Shown: positions 35,231 to 44,881 of the stretch, piece after piece
Layout of the letters: every line of letters starts with the position of its first letter
How positions within the stretch are numbered: position 1 is the first letter of the stretch
Assembly (NCBI RefSeq): GCF_900115975.1
Contig: NZ_FOYM01000020.1
Span: 1 to 64,000, forward strand
DNA: 64,000 bases
From: Desulfoscipio geothermicus DSM 3669
Lineage (GTDB): Bacteria; Bacillota; Desulfotomaculia; Desulfotomaculales; Desulfallaceae
Reading direction: 5' to 3'
The notes under the pieces: generated by a model
The model's input: only the letters and a program-made list of their open reading frames with translations
What the model was told of the DNA's origin: nothing
Database searches by the model: none
Position numbers and translations under genes: made by a program

Positions 35231-36760
35231 ATGACAAAGCCATACCTCATTGAACTTAAAAATATTACCAAAAGATTTCCCGGTGTTATAGCCAACGATA
35301 AAGTTAATTTCAATGTCAAGCAGGGTGAAATCCACGTTTTATTGGGGGAAAACGGATCGGGAAAAAGCACGCTGATGTCGGTTTTAGCCGGCCTGTACCG
35401 GCCGGATGAAGGTGAAATAATTGTCCGCGGCACCCAGATGGTTTTCCGCTCACCCGGCGACGCTATCAGCGCCGGTGTTGGAATGGTGCACCAGCATTTT
35501 AAACTGATTGATTCTTTTTCCGTGGCCGAAAACGTAATTTTGGGCGATCATAACGTGGCTCCGGTTTTAAATATGAAAGACATTGAAAACAACCTGGCGC
35601 AGCTTTCCCAGCGCTATGGATTACATATAGATCCCTCCGCCCGGGTATGGCAGCTATCAGTGGGCGAAAAACAACGGGTGGAAATAGTTAAAATGTTATA
35701 CCGCGGCTCCCGGGTACTGATTCTGGATGAACCGACCGCCGTCCTCACACCCCAGGAAACAGCGGAGCTTTTCAAAAACCTGCGGGAAATGGCCAGGTCG
35801 GGGCGGGGCGTAGTGGTAATAACGCACAAGATGCAAGAAGTGATGGAAATAGCAGACCGGGTCACCGTTTTGCGCAAAGGGAAAGCCGTGGCCACCCTGG
35901 AGAAAAAGCAAATAAACCGACGCGACTTGGCCTGGCTGATGGTGGGCCAGGACGTGGTACGGCAATACAAGAAAAAAAGCCCGCCGGGGGAACATAAAGT
36001 CCTTGAACTGCAAGGGGTCCACTGTATGAACGACCTGGGACGCCCCTGCCTGCAAAATGTCACCTTTACCGTGCACAGCGGCGAAATATTCGGTATCGCC
36101 GGCGTGGCTGGGAACGGGCAGCGGGAACTGGCCGAGGTAGTATCCGGTTTGCGCCCCGTCACCGGCGGCAGCATTTACATTAAAGGCAACGAAATAACCG
36201 GTGGCTCTCCCCGCCGGATAATCGACCACGGCGTGGCCCTGGTCCCTGAAGACCGGCTGGGTACGGGCCTGGTTCCCAACCTGGGAGCCGTGGACAACCT
36301 TATACTTAAAGATTACCGCACCGGCAAGCTGCAACGCGGCCCTTTTTTAAACCTCCGCCAGGCCCGGGAAAATACCAAGAACCTGGTTAACCGTTTCGAA
36401 ATAAAATTGAGCAGTCTTGATGCGCCGGTAAAACTCTTATCCGGCGGCAACTTGCAAAGATTGCTTTTAGCCAGGGAAATCACCGCTGAACCGCACCTGC
36501 TGGTGGCGGTATACCCGGTACGCGGGTTGGACATCAAAGCGACCGAAGCCATTCATAACCTGCTTTTGCAGCAGCGGGAAAAGGGTATGGCCATACTGCT
36601 TATTTCGGAGGACCTGGACGAAATATTTAAACTGAGCGACCGTATCGGCGTGCTCTGCAACGGGCAGATCACCGGCATTATTCCAGCGGAAATGACTGAC
36701 ATCGAGGAGGTTGGCCTATTAATGATGGGATCTGATCAAGCGGGAGAAATAGCACTATGA
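35231..36760 (+). CDS. Double-domain ABC ATPase of the nucleoside importer
   Basis: A 509-aa protein with two nucleotide-binding domains, as in NupA/RbsA-type systems. The first has Walker A GENGSGKST (39-47), signature LSVGEKQR and Walker B LILDEPTAVL. The second has the usual degenerate P-loop GVAGNGQREL and signature LSGGNLQR; its Walker B region reads VAVYPVRGLD, also typical of the family. It overlaps the next permease by four bases. Confidence 0.93.
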   Translation: MTKPYLIELKNITKRFPGVIANDKVNFNVKQGEIHVLLGENGSGKSTLMSVLAGLYRPDEGEIIVRGTQMVFRSPGDAISAGVGMVHQHFKLIDSFSVAENVILGDHNVAPVLNMKDIENNLAQLSQRYGLHIDPSARVWQLSVGEKQRVEIVKMLYRGSRVLILDEPTAVLTPQETAELFKNLREMARSGRGVVVITHKMQEVMEIADRVTVLRKGKAVATLEKKQINRRDLAWLMVGQDVVRQYKKKSPPGEHKVLELQGVHCMNDLGRPCLQNVTFTVHSGEIFGIAGVAGNGQRELAEVVSGLRPVTGGSIYIKGNEITGGSPRRIIDHGVALVPEDRLGTGLVPNLGAVDNLILKDYRTGKLQRGPFLNLRQARENTKNLVNRFEIKLSSLDAPVKLLSGGNLQRLLLAREITAEPHLLVAVYPVRGLDIKATEAIHNLLLQQREKGMAILLISEDLDEIFKLSDRIGVLCNGQITGIIPAEMTDIEEVGLLMMGSDQAGEIAL

Positions 36761-37866
36761 TTGTATACGGTACAAAATATGTCATAGAGAAAAAACTGGC
36801 ACCCTCTTCCAGTGCATACGTAGTTATTCCATTTTCTTCCATCATCCTTGCATTGCTGGTGGGCGCGGCTTTTTTGGTGCTTTCGGGACATAACTTTTTC
36901 GAGGTGTACACCGCCATGTTCCGCGGCGCTTTCGGCTCGACCTACGGGTTATCGGAAACGGTGGTTAGGACCATACCCCTTACCTTGACCAGCCTGGGGG
37001 TAGCCCTGGCCTTTCGCATGCAGCTATGGAATATCGGGGGCGAAGGTCAGCTCTACATGGGTGCGTTTGCCGCCACCTGGGTGGCCCTGACCTTTCCCGG
37101 GGGCAGCGCCTGGTGGGTCATGCCGGCCATGATTTTACTTGGTATGCTGGTAGGGGGGTTATGGGCGCTGTTGCCGGCCATTCCCCGGGCCATATGGGGT
37201 GTAAACGAAATTATCACCACCCTGATGCTAAATTATGTGGCCATATTCTGGGTGGATTTTCTTGTTTACGGACCCTGGAAGGACCCGCACGGTTTTAATT
37301 TCCCCCTAACCGCGACATTCTCTTCCGGGGCCATTTTGCCCAGCCTGGGAAACTCCCGCATCCACGCCGGCCTGTTTTTCGGGCTGATTCTGGCTGTCAT
37401 ATTTTACGTAGTCATTTACCGAACCCGCTGGGGCTACGAGATTAGAGTCACCGGGGAAAATCCCGGTGCTGCCCGGTACGCCGGAATAAACATCAAGAAA
37501 AATATTATGCTGGTTATGTTTTTCAGCGGAGCCGTTTGTGGACTGGCCGGCATGTCGGAAGTATCCGGCATTGCCCACCGCCTGCAGCACGGCCTCAGCC
37601 CGGGATACGGCTTCACGGGTATTATTATCGCCTGGTTAAGCCGGCTCAACCCATTTGTTATCGTCATAGTCACCTTCCTTTTCGGCGGTCTGCAGGTGGG
37701 CGGTTATATCGTCCAAACCAGCGGTATCCCGTCCTCCATGGTAACCATGCTGCAGGGATTATTGCTTTTCTTTGTCCTGGGGGGAGAATTGTTGACCAAT
37801 TATCAAGTTAAAAAGGTGCCGGCAAAAAAGGTTACGGCAGCTCCGGCAGGAGATGATAGCGTATGA
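36757..37866 (+). CDS. ABC permease 1 of the nucleoside importer
   Basis: A 369-aa BPD_transp_2 permease with an additional long N-terminal helix. FRMQLWNIGGEGQLYMGA and NEIITTLMLNYVA are signatures of the larger permease of nucleoside systems. The coupling-helix segment GENPGAARYAGINI is present. The start and stop overlap the adjacent genes by four bases each, so the operon is tightly coupled. Confidence 0.93.
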   Translation: MIVYGTKYVIEKKLAPSSSAYVVIPFSSIILALLVGAAFLVLSGHNFFEVYTAMFRGAFGSTYGLSETVVRTIPLTLTSLGVALAFRMQLWNIGGEGQLYMGAFAATWVALTFPGGSAWWVMPAMILLGMLVGGLWALLPAIPRAIWGVNEIITTLMLNYVAIFWVDFLVYGPWKDPHGFNFPLTATFSSGAILPSLGNSRIHAGLFFGLILAVIFYVVIYRTRWGYEIRVTGENPGAARYAGINIKKNIMLVMFFSGAVCGLAGMSEVSGIAHRLQHGLSPGYGFTGIIIAWLSRLNPFVIVIVTFLFGGLQVGGYIVQTSGIPSSMVTMLQGLLLFFVLGGELLTNYQVKKVPAKKVTAAPAGDDSV

Positions 37867-38795
37867 ACCAGGAAATTATCGTGGCCATCCTGGCCACCGC
37901 CATTACTGCGGGCACACCAATTTTATACGCGGCCCTGGGGGAAGTGCTGGCGGAGCGCGCCGGCATCTTAAACCTGGGGGTAGAGGGGATTATGTTGGTC
38001 GGCGCCGTCAGCGGATTCATATTAGCCCTGCATACCGCCAACCCCTGGACCGGTCTGGCGGTAGCCATGCTGGCCGGCGGATTGATGGCCCTGATACACG
38101 CCTTGTTGACGGTAACCCTGAAAGCCAACCAGGTAGTCAGCGGCCTGGCCCTGACCATGTTCGGCACCGGTCTCAGCGGTTACCTGGGTAAAGCTTATGT
38201 GGGCAAACCCCTGCCTGTCCCGTTCAAGGTGACTCCCATTCCCGTGCTGAGCGATATACCGGTCATCGGACCGGTTTTTTTCCAGCACGACCCTCTGGTT
38301 TACCTTAGCTATATCCTGGTTCCGGCGCTATGGTTTTTTGTCTTTCGCACCCGTGCCGGATTACACCTGCGGGCTGTGGGTGAAAACCCCGCGGCAGCTG
38401 ATTCCATGGGCATAAATGTATTCTTTATACGTTATATTTACGTTATTATCGGCGGTATGCTGGCCGGCATAGGCGGCGCCTACCTGTCCCTGCATTATGT
38501 GCCCAGCTGGATGGAAAACATGACCGCGGGCAGAGGATGGATCGCCGTTGCCCTGGTGATCTTTGCCACCTGGAACCCGGCTAATGCCCTCTGGGGGGCG
38601 TATTTCTTCGGCGGCCTGGACGCCCTCGGATTTCGCCTGCAAACCCTTAACGTCATGATTTCTCCGTATTTTTTAAAAATGTTGCCTTATATATTTACCA
38701 TAGTTGTGCTTATTTTAGTAACCAAACGCAACATAACCAACCATATAGGCGCCCCTCAGGCGCTGGGGCTGCCCTATGACCGGGAAGAAAGATAG
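37863..38795 (+). CDS. ABC permease 2 of the nucleoside importer
   Basis: A 310-aa BPD_transp_2 permease. AALGEVLAERAGILNLGVEGIMLVGA is the hallmark of the second permease. The coupling segment GENPAAADSMGINV mirrors permease 1. It has about nine helices. The start overlaps the previous stop (ATGA). xpt follows after 30 bases. Confidence 0.93.
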   Translation: MNQEIIVAILATAITAGTPILYAALGEVLAERAGILNLGVEGIMLVGAVSGFILALHTANPWTGLAVAMLAGGLMALIHALLTVTLKANQVVSGLALTMFGTGLSGYLGKAYVGKPLPVPFKVTPIPVLSDIPVIGPVFFQHDPLVYLSYILVPALWFFVFRTRAGLHLRAVGENPAAADSMGINVFFIRYIYVIIGGMLAGIGGAYLSLHYVPSWMENMTAGRGWIAVALVIFATWNPANALWGAYFFGGLDALGFRLQTLNVMISPYFLKMLPYIFTIVVLILVTKRNITNHIGAPQALGLPYDREER

Positions 38796-38825
38796 GATGA
38801 ATGATAAAGGGAGATTGGATTTATC

Positions 38826-39398
38826 ATGCAAAAATTAAAAGAAAAAATTTTAAACGAGGGAGAAGTTTTATCCGATAAGGTATTGAAAGTAGATTCCTTT
38901 TTAAACCATCAAGTTGACCCCGCATTCACCATGGAACTGGGACGGGAATTGGCCGGCCGGTTCACCGGAACCGGTATAACCAAAATATTGACCGTCGAAG
39001 CATCGGGAATAGCGGTAGCCCTGACCACCGGTCTGGCGCTGGGGGTTCCGGTGGTATTCGCCAAAAAAAATAAGGCCGCCACCCAGGCCCCCCATTCTTA
39101 CAGCAGCAATATTTTTTCTTTTACCAAGCAGGAAGCGGTGGACATTTATGTTAACAAGAAATTTATCAGTCGGGAAGATCGGGTTTTAATTGTTGATGAC
39201 TTTCTGGCCCAAGGCGAAGCGCTGCGGGGGATGGTGAATATTATCAACCAAGCGGGGGCTACCCTGGTGGGCGTGGGCATAGTGATTGAAAAGGTCTTCC
39301 AGGGGGGCGGGCAGGCGCTGCGGGAAAAGGGCATCCGCATTGAATCCCTGGCGCCCATCGCCTCCCTGGCGGGCGGTCGGGTTAGATTTATCGATTAA
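38826..39398 (+). CDS. xpt: Xanthine phosphoribosyltransferase
   Basis: Converts xanthine and PRPP to XMP. It has 190 aa. The N-terminal LKEKILNEGEVLSDKVLKVDSFLNHQVDP and the PRPP loop VLIVDDFLAQGEAL fit bacterial Xpt. It is the last gene of the nucleoside-import operon, giving salvage of the imported purine. I saw no purine riboswitch core before it or before the operon. The terminator is at 39405-39430. Confidence 0.95.
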   Translation: MQKLKEKILNEGEVLSDKVLKVDSFLNHQVDPAFTMELGRELAGRFTGTGITKILTVEASGIAVALTTGLALGVPVVFAKKNKAATQAPHSYSSNIFSFTKQEAVDIYVNKKFISREDRVLIVDDFLAQGEALRGMVNIINQAGATLVGVGIVIEKVFQGGGQALREKGIRIESLAPIASLAGGRVRFID

Positions 39399-39404
39399 AT
39401 TATT

Positions 39405-39430
39405 AACACCTTTTCGGGTGTTTTTTTCTT
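39405..39430 (+). terminator. Intrinsic terminator of the nucleoside operon
   Basis: AACACC/GGTGTT stem with TTTTCG loop and a long T run. Confidence 0.8.
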
Positions 39431-39527
39431 TTTTTGATCATAATAATTTACAATAATAATTTATAAAAGCCAGTGTAGGACAGCCATTGGCATTGACCAA
39501 CGCTCTTTTGACGCAGGAGGATGCAGC

Positions 39528-40037
39528 GTGCAAACAATTGAGATCCCCTATCGGTCATTGGTTATATTATGTGGACCGGCCGGCTGCGGCAAGTCCACCT
39601 TTGCCCGCAAGCATTTTAAAGAAACGCAAATTGTATCTTCAGACAGGTGCCGGGCCATGATCAGCGACGATGAAGAAAACATGGCGGTTTCGGGCAAGGC
39701 ATTCAAGTTATTTCACATGCTTATAGATATGCGGCTGTCCTTCAATCGGCTCACCGTCGCCGATTCCACCGCACTGACCAGACCAGCCCGAAAAAGATTA
39801 AAAAAACTGGCAAATAAACATAATTTTTACACTACCCTGGTACTTTTTAATTTTCCGCTTGAACTTTGCCTCAAGCAAAATGCATCCAGGGAAAGAACTG
39901 TTGACCCCGCTGTTATCTTAAAGCATCAAAGACAGCTAAAAAAAACAATAAATGATATCCCCAACGAAGGTTACCACCGGTCATTTATTATGGAAACCGG
40001 GGAAGTACCAGAAGCACTTGTGAATATTATTACATAG
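39528..40037 (+). CDS. P-loop kinase-like ATPase (AAA_33, polynucleotide-kinase-like)
   Basis: A 169-aa protein with P-loop GPAGCGKST (residues 16-24), followed by the SSDRCRAMISDD segment typical of polynucleotide kinase-like and zeta-toxin-related AAA_33 proteins. A lid-like basic region RPARKRLKKLANKHNF follows. GTG start at 39528 behind GCAGGAGG. The substrate is unknown; 5'-OH nucleic acid or a small molecule are both possible. It stands alone. Confidence 0.8.
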   Translation: MQTIEIPYRSLVILCGPAGCGKSTFARKHFKETQIVSSDRCRAMISDDEENMAVSGKAFKLFHMLIDMRLSFNRLTVADSTALTRPARKRLKKLANKHNFYTTLVLFNFPLELCLKQNASRERTVDPAVILKHQRQLKKTINDIPNEGYHRSFIMETGEVPEALVNIIT

Positions 40038-40136
40038 TAAATATTTTTTTAAACTATCGTTAAATTATTGAATATTTAATCAAAATATGTTTTTATATTT
40101 ATATAAGTGAAAACTTCCTTGTAAGGGGGTGGCACC

Positions 40137-40574
40137 ATGTACAATAAAATACTGGTTCCCTTGGACGGTTCCCATCGTTCCCTGGCGGCAACGGAACATG
40201 CCATTCAAATCGCGGCCAAGGTAAATGCCAATATAACCTTACTTCATGTAGCACCCAACTTAACTCCCCTGGTAGGTCCATACGGAGATCGCCTGGGGGT
40301 TGCTCAGAAAACAATTGTCAAGGAATTTGAAACCATGGGAGAAAATATTCTTAATGAAGCAATGGAAGATTTAAAAGACCGGGGTGTAACAATTAATAAA
40401 AAGTTAACCTGGGGCAACCCGGCCCAGGAAATCTGCCTGGAAGCCCGGGAAGGGAATTATGACCTGATTGTTATCGGCAGCCGTGGATTGAGTGAAATAA
40501 AGGGATATCTGATGGGCAGCGTGAGCAACCGGGTAACCCGACACGCACATTGCCCGGTATTAATTATCAGGTAA
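40137..40574 (+). CDS. Universal stress protein (UspA family)
   Basis: A 145-aa protein of the Usp family with the N-terminal KILVPLDGSHRSLAATEHA and the ATP-binding motif GSRGLSEIKGYLMGSVSNRV, so it is an ATP-binding type. The ATG follows AAGGGGGTGG. It is monocistronic with a terminator at 40636-40668. The specific stress role is not predictable. Confidence 0.93.
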   Translation: MYNKILVPLDGSHRSLAATEHAIQIAAKVNANITLLHVAPNLTPLVGPYGDRLGVAQKTIVKEFETMGENILNEAMEDLKDRGVTINKKLTWGNPAQEICLEAREGNYDLIVIGSRGLSEIKGYLMGSVSNRVTRHAHCPVLIIR

Positions 40575-40635
40575 TATTCAAGTTGTTTTTTATTATTATT
40601 TATAATAAAATAGAACAGTAATAAATTCTGTGCTT

Positions 40636-40668
40636 TTCGGCCCCCAGTGGGCCGGAATTTTATTTTTT
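40636..40668 (+). terminator. Intrinsic terminator of the Usp gene
   Basis: TTCGGCC/GGCCGGAA stem followed by TTTTATTTTTT, upstream of purSL. Confidence 0.8.
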
Positions 40669-40699
40669 CAATGCCGTTTTAACCCGGAGGTGTAATTTT

Positions 40700-43537
40700 A
40701 TGGCCGTCCAGGAAGTGCGGGTTATCAACCTGCCTCATATTACAGATGCCAGAGGGAAAAATTTACTGCAGGAAATCAAGGACACGTTGCATATCACTAC
40801 CATTAACCACATAGTAACCGCCAAGGTTTACCGATTTGAAGGCATCTCCGCCGCGGACGCCGATTTTTTGGCCCGCAACTTGCTGGCCGAAGAAGTGTTT
40901 CAACAATATAAGGTTAATGAACCTATTATTGAAAATGCCGACAAACTGGTGGAAGTTGCCTACAAACCGGGCGTGATGAACCCGGAAGCCGGCTCCATCC
41001 TGAAGGCTGCCGCCGATTTAGGCGTCAGGGGGCTGGTGGCGGCTGACTCCAGTTATGAATATGGCTTTTTCGGCTCTGTTACGGATGCCGATATGCAACT
41101 TATCCTGTCGAGGTTGTTGGTCAATGAAACGGTGGAGCGGGTAGTGCATGAAAAACCGTCCTCGCTGGTGATCCAGGGCCGGCCCGGCCGGACCGCGGTC
41201 ATTCCCATCCGGTCCATGAACGAAGCCGAGTTAATGGAACTCAGCCGGGATAACCTGTTTCTCAACCTTAAGGAAATGAAGGCCATCCAAAGATATTTTA
41301 TGGCACTGAACCGGGACCCCACCGATTGTGAAATCGAAACCCTGGCCCAAACCTGGTCGGAACACTGCGTGCATAAAACCTTTAAAGCAACTTTAATTGT
41401 GGGCGACGCAACCAAAAAGCCCTTGTTTAAACGGTTGCAGGAAGCCACTGCCGCCGCCGGGCACCCACTGGTTTTATCCGCCTTTGAAGACAATTCGGGC
41501 GTAATTGATTTCTATGAAGGAATGGCGCTGTGCGGCAAGGTGGAAACCCACAACTCACCGTCGGCCATTGAGCCCTACGGCGGGGCCATGACCGGCAGCG
41601 GCGGCGTTTTTCGCGATATCATGGGTACCGGCAAGGGAGCCAGAGTAATCGCCTCCACGGACATGTTTTGCTTTGCCCCACCGGAACTTCCTGCGTCGGA
41701 CGTGCCCCGGGGATGCCTGCACCCGCAATACCTGCTGCGCCGGGTAGTGGCCGGGGTTCGTGATTACGGGAACCGCATGGGCATTCCTACCAACAACGGC
41801 TCGGTGCACTTTCACCGGGATTTCCGGGCCAAGCCTACTATAATCGTTGGCGCCTACGGGATAATGCCCGCCCGGGACGCGCAAAAAGGGCGGCCCCAAA
41901 ACGGTGATATCGCCGTGGTTATGGGCGGCCGGACCGGCAGGGACGGCATCCACGGAGCTACCTTTTCCAGCGGTGAAATGACCGACCGTACCATTGACGT
42001 AAACGCCAGCGCCGTGCAAATAGGCCACGCCATTGAAGAAAAACGTATGAGTGACGCTCTTTTGCGGGCTCGGGACCAGAACTTGATCCGGGCTATCACA
42101 GACTGCGGCGCCGGCGGTTTCGCCTCTGCCTTTGGAGAAATGGGCCAGCAAACCGGGGTTAAAATCCACCTGGACCGGGCCCCGCTTAAGTATTCGGGGC
42201 TGGCGCCATGGGAAATATGGCTGTCCGAGAGCCAGGAAAGAATGGCCCTGGCCGTGGCCCCGGAAAACCTGGCCAGCCTGCTGCAAATTTGCCATGAACA
42301 CAATGTGGAGGCAACCGTAATCGGGCAATTCACCGATACCGGCAAACTGGAAGTATATTACCGGGAGGATATGGTATGCGAGCTGGACATGGAGTTCTTG
42401 CACCACGGTCTACCTGCGCGCACCATGACGGCCCGTAAAGAGCCGCAGCCGGTTGAGCACAAGGAACCTGATCCCCCCCGGGATTGGGAACAAGCGTGCA
42501 CCCTGGTAATGCAGCACTTGAACGTGTGTTCCAAAGAGCCCATTGTACGTATGTACGATCACGGCGTGCAGGGCTCCAGCGCGCTACCCCCGTTTGGCGG
42601 AGTCCAGGGGGACGCGCCCAACGATGCCGTGGTTGTTGCCCCTATCTTGGGTAAAAAATACGGTGCTGTTATCGCCCACGGTATGAACCCCGTGTTAAAT
42701 AAACTTGACCCTTACGCCGGCAGCATCTGGGCGGCTACAGAAGCAGTATCTAACGCTGTAGCCGTGGGCGCCAATCCCGACGAACTGGTTTTAATAGATA
42801 ACTTCATCTGGCCCTATCCTGACGAGGAATCGTTGTACGACCTGGACCGGGCCGTGGACGCCTGTGTGGATTTTGTCAGAGCCACCGGCATGCCCTTTAT
42901 TTCCGGGAAGGACAGCCTGAGCAGCACTTACCGGGGCCAGGACGGAGCAGTGATTAAAATACCGCCCGTGCTGTGTGTATCCTGTTTCGGCCGGATAGAT
43001 GACGTTACCGCCACAGTATCGGCTGATTTCAAGTGTATCGACAGCACCGTAGTCCTTGTAGGCCGGCGCGATATCGACCAGATGGGCGGCTCCACCTACT
43101 ATGATATTTACAATGCCGTTTCACCCCGGGTACCGGTTATTGATATGCGACTGTTACCCAAAACCCTTAAAACTATTTACCGGGCCTGCCGGAACGGAAA
43201 CATCAAAGCCTGCCATGATATCAGCGAAGGGGGTCTACTGGCCACGCTGGCGGAAATGTGTTTCGGCGGGGATACCGGCGCGCAAATCACCATACCCGAA
43301 ACGCAGCGGCCCGATTATTTCCTGTTTAATGAAACAGCGGGGTGTTTCCTGGTGGAAATGGATAACTCCACCGATCCCGCGCAAGTATTTGGTGATGTTC
43401 CTTACCTGGTACTGGGGCGAACCACAAACGAAAAACGAATAACTGTATGCCGGGGCCCAAACAAATTGTTTACCGTTTCCACGCATAAGCTGTTCAATGC
43501 CTGGCAAAAGCCCATGCAGGAGGTGTTCGGAGCATGA
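40700..43537 (+). CDS. purL: Phosphoribosylformylglycinamidine synthase, PurS-PurL fusion
   Basis: The ATP-dependent amidation step of purine synthesis. It has 945 aa. Residues 1 to about 165 hold two PurS-like units (RVINLPHITDARGKNLLQEI, then VEVAYKPGVMNPEAGSILKAAADLG), followed by the PurL catalytic body with QTWSEHCVHKTF, KVETHNSPSAIEPYGGA and the second AIRS-like half. The PurQ subunit is encoded next with a four-base overlap. Such PurSL fusions are known in Clostridia and relatives. The start has CCGGAGGTG. Confidence 0.92.
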   Translation: MAVQEVRVINLPHITDARGKNLLQEIKDTLHITTINHIVTAKVYRFEGISAADADFLARNLLAEEVFQQYKVNEPIIENADKLVEVAYKPGVMNPEAGSILKAAADLGVRGLVAADSSYEYGFFGSVTDADMQLILSRLLVNETVERVVHEKPSSLVIQGRPGRTAVIPIRSMNEAELMELSRDNLFLNLKEMKAIQRYFMALNRDPTDCEIETLAQTWSEHCVHKTFKATLIVGDATKKPLFKRLQEATAAAGHPLVLSAFEDNSGVIDFYEGMALCGKVETHNSPSAIEPYGGAMTGSGGVFRDIMGTGKGARVIASTDMFCFAPPELPASDVPRGCLHPQYLLRRVVAGVRDYGNRMGIPTNNGSVHFHRDFRAKPTIIVGAYGIMPARDAQKGRPQNGDIAVVMGGRTGRDGIHGATFSSGEMTDRTIDVNASAVQIGHAIEEKRMSDALLRARDQNLIRAITDCGAGGFASAFGEMGQQTGVKIHLDRAPLKYSGLAPWEIWLSESQERMALAVAPENLASLLQICHEHNVEATVIGQFTDTGKLEVYYREDMVCELDMEFLHHGLPARTMTARKEPQPVEHKEPDPPRDWEQACTLVMQHLNVCSKEPIVRMYDHGVQGSSALPPFGGVQGDAPNDAVVVAPILGKKYGAVIAHGMNPVLNKLDPYAGSIWAATEAVSNAVAVGANPDELVLIDNFIWPYPDEESLYDLDRAVDACVDFVRATGMPFISGKDSLSSTYRGQDGAVIKIPPVLCVSCFGRIDDVTATVSADFKCIDSTVVLVGRRDIDQMGGSTYYDIYNAVSPRVPVIDMRLLPKTLKTIYRACRNGNIKACHDISEGGLLATLAEMCFGGDTGAQITIPETQRPDYFLFNETAGCFLVEMDNSTDPAQVFGDVPYLVLGRTTNEKRITVCRGPNKLFTVSTHKLFNAWQKPMQEVFGA

Positions 43538-44310
43538 AGCCCCGGGTTTGTATATTGAGAACGGACGGAACAAACTGTGACCGGGAAACTTTACACGCCT
43601 TTGCCAAAGCGGGCGGTAACTGCAACCTGGTACATGTCAACCAGTTAAGAAACGGCGGAGAAAAATTGGCTGACTACCAGATAATGGCTATACCGGGTGG
43701 CTTTTCTTACGGCGACGATATTCATTCCGGCAAAGTTTTATCCGTTGAATTAGCCTCGTTTTTACAAGATCAGTTAAGGCAATTTATTGAAGACGGCAAA
43801 TTGATTATCGGTATTTGCAACGGTTTCCAAGTACTGGTCCGCACCGGATTGCTACCCCGGGGAGAACTGGGTAATATCCGGGCCACCCTGATGCAAAACG
43901 ATAGCGGGAAATTTGAATGCCGATGGGTCAACTTACGGGTGGAAAACAGCAACTGTGTATTTACCCGGGGTCTGGAAGGAACCATCTTACAGTACCAGGT
44001 GGCGCACGGTGAAGGTAAATTTTATACTAATGAACAAACGCTGCAAGAAATAGAGGGCGCCGGTCAGGTTGTTTTCAGGTATGCGGACGCCCGGGGAAAC
44101 CCCACGCAGGATTACCCGGCTAACCCCAACGGGTCCTTGCATGCCATTGCCGGCATATGCGATCAGACCGGTCGCGTGCTGGGACTGATGCCGCACCCGG
44201 AAAGGTTTGTGGAAACCCATCACCACCCGAACTGGCGGCGCATCGTTTTTTCCGAACCGCACGGCATGGCATTGTTCCGCAACGCCGTTGATTACGCGCT
44301 AAATAAATAA
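43534..44310 (+). CDS. purQ: Phosphoribosylformylglycinamidine synthase glutaminase subunit
   Basis: Supplies ammonia from glutamine to PurL. It is a class I glutamine amidotransferase of 258 aa. The nucleophile is Cys95 in GICNGFQVL; the catalytic His and Glu are in MPHPERFVE. The N-terminus VCILRTDGTNCDRET fits PurQ. The ATG overlaps the purSL stop. Confidence 0.95.
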   Translation: MKPRVCILRTDGTNCDRETLHAFAKAGGNCNLVHVNQLRNGGEKLADYQIMAIPGGFSYGDDIHSGKVLSVELASFLQDQLRQFIEDGKLIIGICNGFQVLVRTGLLPRGELGNIRATLMQNDSGKFECRWVNLRVENSNCVFTRGLEGTILQYQVAHGEGKFYTNEQTLQEIEGAGQVVFRYADARGNPTQDYPANPNGSLHAIAGICDQTGRVLGLMPHPERFVETHHHPNWRRIVFSEPHGMALFRNAVDYALNK

Positions 44311-44326
44311 AGGTAGGTAGAACATC

Positions 44327-44779
44327 ATGCTTTTTCGCAAAGCTAAAATTTCCGATATTGAAACCATTCACGAGTTTATTAATTATTACGCCGAAAAAGA
44401 TTTGATGCTGGCGCGGTCCCGCTCCTCCCTTTATGAATGTGTGCGGGAGTTTACCGTGGCCGAACTGGAGGGCCGGATTGTCGGAGTAGGCTCTCTGCAC
44501 ATTATCTGGGAAGACCTGGCGGAAATACGGGCCCTGGCAGTACACGAACAATACCAGCGGCGGCAAATCGGACGCGGGCTGGTTGACGCTTTCCTGGCAG
44601 AAGCAATTGACCTGGAAATACCCCGGGTTTTTGCCCTGACTTACCAGGCGCCCTTTTTTGTTAAGTGCGGTTTTCAGATCATTGCCAAGGAAGATCTGCC
44701 GCAAAAAGTATGGAAAGAATGCATTAATTGCCCCAAGTTCCCCAAATGTGAAGAAGTGGCCGTGATTAAAAACCTGTAA
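44327..44779 (+). CDS. GNAT acetyltransferase, ArgA-like short form
   Basis: A 150-aa GNAT protein. The acetyl-CoA loop QYQRRQIGRGLV and the C-terminal signature LPQKVWKECINCPKFPKC match the short N-acetylglutamate synthase-like proteins of Gram-positive bacteria, so a role in arginine synthesis is likely. The two CxxC-like cysteine pairs at the end may bind metal. It lies 17 bases after purQ but has no arg neighbours. Confidence 0.75.
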   Translation: MLFRKAKISDIETIHEFINYYAEKDLMLARSRSSLYECVREFTVAELEGRIVGVGSLHIIWEDLAEIRALAVHEQYQRRQIGRGLVDAFLAEAIDLEIPRVFALTYQAPFFVKCGFQIIAKEDLPQKVWKECINCPKFPKCEEVAVIKNL

Positions 44780-44881
44780 ATGTAAACATATCCGCAAAAA
44801 GAATGATTTAGCCGGGTTTTAGTATAGCAAGGGCTTTACCGGGTGATATTAAAGGAATGAAGTATAAAAGGAGGAAATGAC

